The notes under the pieces: model-generated
The model's database searches: none
Told to the model about the DNA's origin: nothing
What the model saw: only the letters and a program-made list of their open reading frames with translations
Translations under genes and position numbers: made by a program
Source: Nissolia schottii
Lineage: Eukaryota > Streptophyta > Magnoliopsida > Fabales > Fabaceae
Direction of reading: 5' to 3'
Assembly: GCA_003254905.1 (NCBI GenBank)
Contig: QANU01108967.1
Span: 1-64,000, forward strand
DNA: 64,000 nucleotides
Shown here: positions 55,544 through 64,000 of the stretch, piece after piece
Layout: the number at the start of each line of letters is the position of its first letter
How positions within the stretch are numbered: the stretch's first letter is position 1

Positions 55544-56919
55544 TAAATCTATGGAATGATATAAAATTATTGATTATTAAAATTATTTGAGATACGTGTG
55601 TTTAATATTTTTGCTACTCATCCTCACTTCATTAAATTGTGTAAATTCTATAGTTGTTAATATCTTACGATATGTGATTTCTATCTTAAGATACATATCT
55701 TAAACTTACAATCTCAATACGATTTATATTAGTATCTTAATATGAGTAACTATATTAATAGTATTAGTACTATTTTAACAGCACTTGTGATACCACTACA
55801 AATATGTGTATTTACGATATTTGTAAGTAATAGTCAATTTGTTATATTTTAAGATATAATATTTTTTAAAGTAAAATATTTAAAATCCACACAAAATATA
55901 ACATAAGATTAAGATAAAAGTTAGAATATCATATTTAAAAAATATAAAGTAAGTTCATCTATATATATAAATATAAAGCAAGACTTACTTATAAGATTAT
56001 CAAGACATTACCGAAGACCAAAGTCTCAAAATTTAAAATTCAACAACAAAAGTAGCTAATAGTCATTGCAATTAATATTATCTTTTCCTTTTCTAACATT
56101 TGTTAGATGGACTAATATACTTATTCATATTTTTTTACGTTTCTAAGTTATAAATATAGTATAAATAAATATCAGAATATCTTACAATATTCGATGTGTT
56201 ATGGGACGATATGTAAAAGTGAAAAATAAATACACTTCCATAAAAAAATTGATACACAATACAATACACGATATGGAAACTATGGTAAATTCTAGCTCAA
56301 TGAACCTTACTTTATACAAATTGTGTATCTTTTCACGCTTTATTTCTGCTCCATAAAATTTTTAAAAGAATTTGTTCCCTATTCCCGCTTCGTAAAAACT
56401 ATGTAATCTTCTCACTTGTCATCCTTGCCACCCTATTTTGTATTCATTTACATCTTTGATCCCTATCTCAAGGAACAATATTTGTCTCTCGTCACCGAGA
56501 TCTTGTGGGTTATTGTAGTCATATCACTTATGTATTTACCCAAAAAACGTGCCCCCTATAACTATACCCAAAGAAAAAAGTATCATATAATATACATGTT
56601 TAGAATCACGTGACAAAAGCTTTCAAAATATATATGTATGTGTATTATATCCTTGTCTCATAAATCATAAAAATATTGTCACATTAATACTCAATGACAA
56701 AAACATTGACATCTTCACATATATTTAGTATCACTTGTTTGATTTATCAACAAAGAAAAAGTATCACTTGTTTGAAATATATTATGCTAGTGATAAAAAC
56801 TTTACTTCATCCATTTGAGCAATTAAATTTATGATATTTTAATTAACCAAACTTGTATATCACTCATTTGAGCTATTAAAAGTTATTTTCATTACCATCG
56901 TTATTTTATTAATATTTTA

Positions 56920-56920
56920 N
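56920..56920. other. Assembly gap (single N)
   Basis: It lies between the two copies of the 1.4-kb direct repeat. Confidence 0.95.
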
Positions 56921-57392
56921 TTTAGCGATTTTGATTGTATTAGATTAGATTAGATTTGAACACCCCTAAATCTATGGAATGATATAAAATTATTGATTAT
57001 TAAAATTATTTGAGATACGTGTGTTTAATATTTTTGCTACTCATCCTCACTTCATTAAATTGTGTAAATTCTATAGTTGTTAATATCTTACGATATGTGA
57101 TTTCTATCTTAAGATACATATCTTAAACTTACAATCTCAATACGATTTATATTAGTATCTTAATATGAGTAACTATATTAATAGTATTAGTACTATTTTA
57201 ACAGCACTTGTGATACCACTACAAATATGTGTATTTACGATATTTAGAAGTAATAGTCAATTTGTTATATTTTAAGATATAATATTTTTTAAACTAAAAT
57301 ATTTAAAATTCACACAAAATATAACATAAGATTAAGATAAAAGTTAGAATATCATATTTAAAAAATATAAAGTAAGTTCATATATATATATA

Positions 57393-57450
57393 AATATAAA
57401 GCAAGACTTACTTATAAGATNATATATAAAGTAAGACTTACATATAAGAT
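57393..57450. repeat. Short direct repeat across a gap
   Basis: A stretch of about 28 bases of the type ATATAAAGCAAGACTTAC before the N at 57421 recurs just after it with two changes. The matching place in the other copy (near 55976) has this sequence only once. Confidence 0.75.
57421..57421. other. Assembly gap (single N)
   Basis: It is flanked by a short repeated stretch, as at the other gaps. Confidence 0.95.
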
Positions 57451-58385
57451 TATCAAACATAATATAAGACATTACTGAAGACCAAAGTCTCAAAATCTAA
57501 AATTCAACAACAAAAGAAGCTAAAAAGTCATTGCAATTCATATTATCTTTTCCTTTTCTAACATTTGTTAGATGGACTAATATATTTATTCATATTTTTG
57601 TATGTTTTTAAGTTATAAATATAGTATAAATAAATATCAGAATATCTTACAATATTCAATGTGTTATGGGACGATATGTAAAAGTGAAAAATAAATACAC
57701 TTCCATAAAAAAAATTGATACACAATACAATACACGATATGGAAACTATGGTAGATTCTCGCTCTATGAACCTTACTTTATACAAATTGTGTATCTTTTC
57801 ACGCTTTATTTCTGCTCCATAAAATTTTTAAAAAAATTTGTTCCCTATTCCCGCTTCGTAAAAATTATGTAATCTTCTCACTTGTCATCCTTGCCACCCT
57901 ATTTTGTATTCATTTACATCTTTGATCCATATCTCAAGGAACAGTATTTGTCTCTTGTCGCCAAGATCTTGTAGGTTATTGTAGTCATATCACTTATGGA
58001 TGTACCCAAAAAACGTGCCACCTATAACTATACCCAAAGAAAAAGGTATCACATAATATACATGTTTAGAATGTCGTGACAAAAGCTTTCAAAATATATA
58101 TGTGTGTGTATTATATCCTTGTCTCATAAATCATAAAAATATTCTCATATTAATAATCAATGACAAAAACATTGACATCTTTACATATATTTAGTATCAC
58201 TTGTTTGATTTATCAAAAAAGAAAAAGTATCACTTGTTTGAAATATATTACGCTAGTGATAAAAACTTTACTTCATCCATTTGAGCAATTAAATTTATGA
58301 TATTTTAATTAACCAAACTTGTATATCACTCATTTGAGCTATTAAAAGTTATTTTCATTACTATTGTTATTTTATTAATATTTTA

Positions 58386-60140
58386 ATAAAAATTCAATCA
58401 TAAGTTAAAAGTTCTCTAAATTTTTTCATTTTTTTTGCTCTAACCATTTAATTCGTAGTATCTTATTAATAGACAAAATAAATAATTTTACTTACTAAAA
58501 TATTTAATATCGTGTTTTTAACATTAACTTGTCAAATGTCAAAGGAAAAATTTAGGGATTCTTCACTCTTGTAACACATTGAAAATAAAAAGATCAATCA
58601 ACCAAAATTGAAAACACAACCTCTTTTTTTTTTTTTTGGTTATTTCAGAAAATTTATCACAGTCCTATATCAACATTGTCTCACTATAAATCCAATGATA
58701 AGAAAATATCAATGAAAGCAACAAAATCAAGTACAACTTTTGAATTGGGAGCGAGAATTTTTGCCCAAGTAAAACACGTCGTTTTATTTAAAGGTTATTT
58801 ATGAATTTCTTTTTGTAGTACATTTATTTGTTGGAAATGGATGCAAAACCCTATTTCAAATGGGTTCCCTTTGTTCTTTCTTATTTCCCTTCTTCTCCTC
58901 CTTCTCTGTAACCATATTTTGCTCATTCTTTCTAACTCGCCCCCACCACCACCACCAGCTGTCATCGCTGCCTTCATCACCCCCAAGCCCTCAACGCCCT
59001 CCCTCGCTGAGCTCTCCAACACCCTCACCCACCAAGCCCGTCGATGCCCTCCCTCACCAAGTTTGTTGCTGCCACTAGAAGCCCCCAATGCCATTGAGGC
59101 AACCAGTAAACCACCTCTGAGACCACTACTAGTAAGTCTCCATTGCATAATCTAGTGACATAGAGATTGTCGGCTACCTCTGGTCATATTAATTTAAAAG
59201 CTAAGTCAACCCACTAAAATGCATTATAGGTATGACTCAGGTCATCTCACAAGAAAAAAAATTAACCAATTTGTAAAACTAGGGTTTTGATTGCAAGGTT
59301 GAACGAATTAATAACAATAATGAAAGAATACTTGCACACGGATTATCGTAGACTAAGGGTTAATTATCATTAGTCTTAAATAGTAGTTCTTAAAACAGGT
59401 GTTGTTTATCTAGACATCTCCAACTAACCTGCAATTCACCTAAGGAGATCACAGTCACTTTCTCTTAGGGATTTGACCAACATAAGAGCTAATGACCACA
59501 ATCGCAATCTTAAATTCCTATACTAATTATATTCACCCAATTGCTAAACCTAGTCTAATTAGATTAAACCCCTCTACTTTACTGGCTTGAATAAGATTAA
59601 TTAATCAATTAATTCACTAACCCGAAAACCCTAACTTAGCAAACTTATGCATCATAGAGACTCACTAAGTCAAGAATCCTCTAACTAATAACAAATGATT
59701 ACCAAATTACCAATTAGAGATGAAAGGAGAATTAGCAACCATGAACATACATAGCAAATCGGGACCTCTATTAATCTTTATTCCTTGATTTATTGCATGC
59801 AAGTATTGGAAAATTACTCCTCCATGGGTGGAGGACAATGATTCATAATTGATAAAACAAAAATTAAAAGAAAAATTAAATTCAAATGCAATTAAAGAAA
59901 GAGCATGAATTAATTAAATTAAAGTTGTGTGTCAATTCGAATACAAGAGAGAAGTGCCTTGCATGTCAATGCGAGTGCTCCCAAAATTCTCAATTTGACT
60001 AAAGAAAAGTATAACACTAATCTAACAAGCCCTAGAGTGCAAGAGATTATATAGAGAGGTGTAGAGATGATAAGAGATGCTTTATTCTCTCCATCCTATG
60101 CCTATTTATAAGATAAAACACCAAAAACTAGGGGCAAGAT
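58386..60140. other. Intergenic and retroelement-leader-like DNA
   Basis: 58841-59155 holds a 104-codon open frame that I do not accept as a gene. From about 59230 to 60140 the text resembles non-coding leader or LTR sequence of large plant retroelements. No coding domain is seen. Confidence 0.35.
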
Positions 60141-60964
60141 TATAAAGCCCGGACATGGCAGCCCGTGATGCCCGGTGTCATGTATCATGTAGATTAGGGC
60201 TAACTATCAGGAATCTATAGACTCAAGCAGTGTATCCCCAACTGTTGTGACCTAGGTACTTGGGTAGTACGCGCCAAGACTAACTATCAAGAATCTACGG
60301 ACTCAAGCAATGTATCACCAATTGTCATGACCCAGGTACTTGGGTAGTGCGTCCAGGATAATGCATCATAAAGCGAAAGTGTAATGCTCGGAACTTCTAT
60401 CTAGAGAACTCCCAACTATATTATCTTTTCAAATGCTTTTATGTATTAGTTAGTAGTATAAAAATGTTTTATGCTTGTTATATATACTATGTATTGCATC
60501 TGCATGTCATGTTTTTCAAAGTGTCCCATGTCGTCATGCGAATGGCCTCTCGCTGAGACTCTCCCCATAGTTCTCACCCCTCACCTCCCCCTCTAGTTAC
60601 AGGTTACAAAGCAGCGTAGCAGAGTATGGAGTTTATGTTCAATGTAACAACGTTAGAATCCAAGAGTCAACAGTTCACCTTGGGATGAAGCTATCTATTG
60701 CAATTGCTAGTTTATTTTTATTTTGTAATCAAGTCATGTTTAGAGTGCTCCAATTGTATATAGGCAGGATCCTCAGACCAGTCCCGTATTTTATCATGTA
60801 TATTTATGTTTAATGTAAAAGAGTTTATGTTTATTTCATAAAAGAAAGGTTTTATTTGTTTTAATTAATGTTAAAGTGCATGTTTTTACGAAAAGTGTTC
60901 TAGAGGCTTTCGTAAGAGAACTAGTCCCTTGTGTGCCAGTCACATCCCAAGTTGGGGTGTGACA
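60141..60964 (+). mobile_element. Truncated LTR related to the solo LTR at 25809-27650
   Basis: In plus orientation it ends GGTGTGACA at 60964. It aligns, as reverse complement, with about 25809-26460: shared blocks include the GGGCAAGA...AAAGCCCG region and the TCTAGAGGCTTTCGTAAGAG-type end. The TGTAACGACCC start is absent, so the 5' part of the LTR is missing. An 80-base tandem duplication (60201-60280, 60281-60358) lies inside. Confidence 0.65.
60201..60358. repeat. 80-bp tandem duplication in the truncated LTR
   Basis: Two head-to-tail units beginning TAACTATCAGGAATCT and TAACTATCAAGAATCT, diverged at around ten positions. Confidence 0.8.
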
Positions 60965-61973
60965 CTAGTCCATGTTACACTGCTTCACTTACCTATATGA
61001 CTGATGCTCCAATTCCACTAAGAAATGACAAGCCTTCCTCAACACTAGTCGGAATGGGCTCACATACCTCATCGTCATTTTCATGAGAATTTTGTGAGAT
61101 CTCGGTCGACATTATGAGAATTTTGCTCCAGACTCTTTTGTCTTCTTTGCATGATTTTATCTATTTAAGGGCATTTTGTGTGGGTGTTTTCATTTGGATC
61201 TAGCTTGGAGTTGAGTGGGGTTTGTTCTAGCCTTAATGGTATTGTCAAAGGAGTCGGTTTCAAACACATTCTTTGGTCGTATGTAGCTTTTGTAATTTGA
61301 GTGTGATTTCCTGCTTTATGTTGTGCCTTTCCAATTTAAATTCTGCAGACGAGACTCACTTGTCTTACAAGCCACTCGTGGAGGTTTTAGCTGTGGCGGT
61401 AGTAGTAATCTTGTCACAAGTTGGTGGGGTGGCTTTTTAATTCGGTGGTGGTGGCGGTGGATTGTTTTTGTTCATTTTTCTGCCTTTTGGTTTGTGCGTG
61501 TGCTCTGTTTTGCGCGTCTGATTTTTTTTTCTCTGGCCATCATCCTCTCACCCTCCTTGCTTGGGACCACAGTTAGTGTAAACCATAAGAAAAATATAAG
61601 TTTAATCCTCGTGCATCGCATGGGTTCTATTCTAGCAGTAAAGAAAAAAGTGAATTGTCCATCCTTTTCAGCAGCACTTGAGAAGTAAATTTAATTACAA
61701 GAAACAACTTGAACACATTGCAGCTTTGACGAAAGGTGAATCGAAGAATATACACCTTAAATGATTTTTCTACAGAAACATATCTCAGTTAGCTACACAA
61801 AACTATAATTTCAAGGCCTTCTCTTCGCTTCCGAAACTAATAACTTCCACTTTTAACGGCAAACTAACAAAAGAATGTGGGAAAGAGTAAGACAAGACAG
61901 AGACAATCAGTAGTCATCTAACATTTTGGTCATATCTCCATGACCATCTACCACGTAAAATATTAGTTATAAT
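60965..61973. other. Intergenic, no supported gene
   Basis: A 121-codon plus-strand frame at 61323-61688 has no recognisable domain and reads like chance coding. The last few hundred bases may be the 3' UTR of the gene ending at 61974. Confidence 0.4.
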
Positions 61974-62080
61974 TCATTGTGATTCACTTTTCTCAGGAAC
62001 TTCCATTTGAGGAGGTAAGAGGTTTAAGAAGCTCCCTTTCCCCTTGGCAGGTTGATTGGCAGCCACAGCCGATTCATCAT
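61974..62080 (-). CDS. Possible last exon of an unidentified gene
   Basis: On the minus strand a T-rich tract and acceptor ...CCATACAG is followed by 107 bases that read, after two phase bases, DESAVAANQPAKGKGSF then LNLLPPQMEVPEKSESQ and a TGA stop at 61974-61976. The hydrophilic, Pro/Lys-rich composition, the good acceptor and the codon look suggest a real terminal exon. I do not recognise the protein. Upstream exons should lie to the right (62100-64000 or beyond), but I could not identify any, and that interval contains a MITE. A chance frame remains possible. Confidence 0.35.
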
Positions 62081-64000
62081 CTGTATGGAACAACATAAAC
62101 CAGAGGATCCATCAGGGCTACGCCCATGATAATGAGTAATGAATTTCTGATATCGATATGATAATGATACAGATATGGCAGTTCCGCAAAGAACTAAATT
62201 AATTAGCATGTCTTCATAAACACATTTGAAAGGGTTATTATTAATGCGCGCTTATGGCTACATTATAAGTCTGAAAAATAAAGCAAACTGCATCAATCAG
62301 ACATATTTTCGTAATAACATTTTTCTTTGCTTTTTCTTCACAAGAAAATATGAAGGGATAAATAAAAGAAAGCCTTTTTTCTATCAACAAATAGAGTAAT
62401 TAAAACAAACTACCCTTGAGGTTTGTTAAAATTATACTTCACCCCAAAAGTATGTGCAAAATTGTACTTCACACCATTGTTTCATTGTGACTAATCAGCA
62501 ATGACCTGATAGGTTTTTGTTGTAATTTCCTGTGTTTTCTATGTTCAAAGTTGTGTAGGACATAGTGAAAACAATAAAATCTTGTTTTGTGTTTTCATTT
62601 CTTATGTTTAATATTTCCTTCAAAGTCTCAAAATAAAGAAACACATTAAATGAAAAAAGAAACCAAACCAACCCCAAGTTAACACAAGAAATGAAAACAT
62701 AAACCAAACAAATTATTGGTGATCAATCACAATGAAAAACTAGAAAGGGGTGTAATTTTTCATAAACTTGAGGGTGAAGTGTAATTTTAATAAATGTCAA
62801 GGGTAGTTTGTGCTAATTACCCAAAAATAAAGGAAAGAGTTAAGTACCACTAGGATTTTGTTCAATGTCAACAGAAATGCATCAAACCATGTTGTTTAAC
62901 TTTAAATAAGACCATAATCATATATTTGCCTTCCTTCTGTTGATGATAAGGTGCTTCATCAAGGAGGGTAAAAATGTTGACTCTGTCGAAGCACCAGCAA
63001 TGTTTTGGCTGTATTTTGTGGGTACGCTTTTGCCATGTTTTAATTTTACAGGTTGTAAAAAAAAAAAATTGTTTTGGTCTTCAATAAGAATTAGTGACCT
63101 ATGGTGTTGTATGAGACCAACCATAGGGCAGTAAAAAGCCAAATAGAATAAGCTCAATGATGCTGATATGAGAATGTTATATTAAATGAGTGAACACACC
63201 GGCCAAGATTGAATAAGAAATGAAGGATTATTAAAGAAAAAATAGGGTCAGCACCTACTGTAAAAAAAATGATAAATTATTTTCTACGATAATTTGTTCA
63301 TGTATATTGTATGCTAGAGTGATGTAGGAGTTGTGCTTTTCATCAAAAATTTCAATGAACCACATGCTTCATGAAGACTTTTACATAGAAGTATGCATCC
63401 AATGAAGTATGTTTTTCCTTTCCTAAATTTTTATGACTTTTTGTATATTCATGCACAAGTTTTAAGACCTTTCTAACTCCTTAACAAATTCTAAAACTTG
63501 AAAATGAACGTCCTAATATAGACTTACTGTAACTAGCAAAATAAATTCCTAAAACCACCAGTTCTACATAGTTCTAGATATTTGATCCAGGATCCCACGA
63601 GGATAATTTAAGTGAATATTTTTTCTTATGTTCTACCCAAGCTCGTTGATGATATAAATTGAGACAACTTAAACCAAACTTTCTCTAACTGTATACTATC
63701 ATTAATGTAATTTCTAAATGATTAACAGATAAAATAGTATGTTCTTGTCAGCGTATGAGAAATATATAATGAAAATAAATTTTACACAGCCATAAAAATG
63801 ATTTTTCTAGGAGGCTGCATATAGGTCACACGGCCAGAATTAGCATTTTCCATCTTTCTAAGGGAGTTACTGTTTAAAAGCAATGTAATTATGAATGACC
63901 GTAATGAATTTCACTATAACTGAAATTGAAGAGACTGGGATTTATGAGGTAGCAAAGGATTAGAAGGAAGCTACTGAGTTCTGTTCCACATTAGCAAGGG
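62081..64000. other. Intergenic or intronic DNA, no exon identified
   Basis: AT-rich with one MITE (62394-62822). If the exon at 61974-62080 is real, this is its upstream intron. No other coding segment is convincing. Confidence 0.35.
62394..62822. repeat. MITE with GGGTAATTAGCACAAACTACC-type ends
   Basis: The left end GAGTAATTAAAACAAACTACC is an imperfect inverse of the right end, whose reverse complement begins GGGTAATTAGCACAAACTAC. Inner blocks CTTCACCCC and GGGTGAAG also pair. It is about 429 bases with no coding capacity. A related right end lies at 17180-17279. Confidence 0.65.

Larger units (their letters stand above)
55498..58385. repeat. About 1.4-kb direct repeat across a gap (probable contig overlap)
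   Basis: 55498-56919 and 56921-58385 are near-identical (about 97% by eye). The first copy ends exactly at the N at 56920 and the second begins exactly after it. The content is AT-rich, with no gene. Confidence 0.88.

Noticed and set aside
55498..58385. A real 1.4-kb tandem duplication
   Set aside because: The copies meet exactly at a single-N gap, as at 21545, so an unmerged contig overlap is the simpler explanation.
58841..59155. 104-codon plus-strand frame with a hydrophobic start and a proline run, like a secreted protein
   Set aside because: The same interval is also open on the opposite strand, which suggests compositional bias. No homology is recognised and the region lies in repeat DNA.
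61323..61688. 121-codon plus-strand frame
   Set aside because: No recognisable domain, GT-rich low complexity in the middle and no supporting signals.
1..64000. CRISPR arrays, operons, phage or bacterial defence genes
   Set aside because: The genes have spliceosomal introns, plant organelle targeting and plant transposons; no spacer-repeat arrays or prokaryotic gene clusters are present.

Overview
This is nuclear DNA from a flowering plant. It is AT-rich, its genes have introns, and most of the window is transposon debris. The protein genes are clearly dicot. The repeat flavour suggests a legume, but that is a guess from memory and not a proof. Three real, conserved nuclear genes lie on the minus strand: a single-coding-exon PWWP-domain chromatin protein (11379-14141), the chloroplast RNA-processing PPR protein HCF152 (18071-20296), and a 17-coding-exon HECT E3 ubiquitin ligase of the UPL3/UPL4 group, best matched to UPL4 (41713-53119). 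A short reading frame at 61974-62080 looks like the last exon of a fourth gene whose other exons I cannot place.

Region by region: 1-11200 is intergenic, with a degenerate retrotransposon carrying a Transposase_28-like piece (about 3030-5280), a copia gag fragment (5346-5696), a short tRNA-like retroposon with clear target duplications (2264-2349), a CACTA end (to 7112) and LTR/leader-like sequence (about 7560-8720). Between PWWP and HCF152 are a second minimal tRNA-like retroposon (15363-15432), a GGT-rich microsatellite field and a 215-bp MITE. Upstream of HCF152, about 15 kb (20640-35789) is one degraded CACTA (En/Spm) transposon holding TNP2-like and Transposase_24-like remnants. Two later insertions are nested in it: a 1842-bp solo LTR (25809-27650) and a very young, complete Ty1/copia element (29374-34806). 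35790-41712 holds MITEs and a possible SINE. 53120-61970 is UPL4 upstream sequence followed by AT-rich repeats and a truncated LTR related to the solo LTR.

Four single-N gaps (6104, 21545, 56920, 57421) are present. At three of them the sequence before the N is repeated immediately after it, beginning and ending exactly at contig ends. The simplest reading is unmerged overlapping contigs, so the apparent tandem duplications (about 840 bp, 1.4 kb and 28 bp) are probably assembly artefacts.

The three genes do not form a pathway: one acts on chromatin, one on chloroplast RNA and one on ubiquitin. Their neighbourhood does recall, from memory, the paired Arabidopsis segments At3g096xx and At5g028xx-029xx, so this looks like an old conserved gene block inflated by transposons. 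I found no CRISPR array, no operon-like cluster and no convincing new biological system. The most interesting items are the young copia element with non-canonical 5'-TA...CA-3' ends and two in-frame stops, the minimal tRNA-like retroposons with intact target duplications, and the assembly-overlap duplications.
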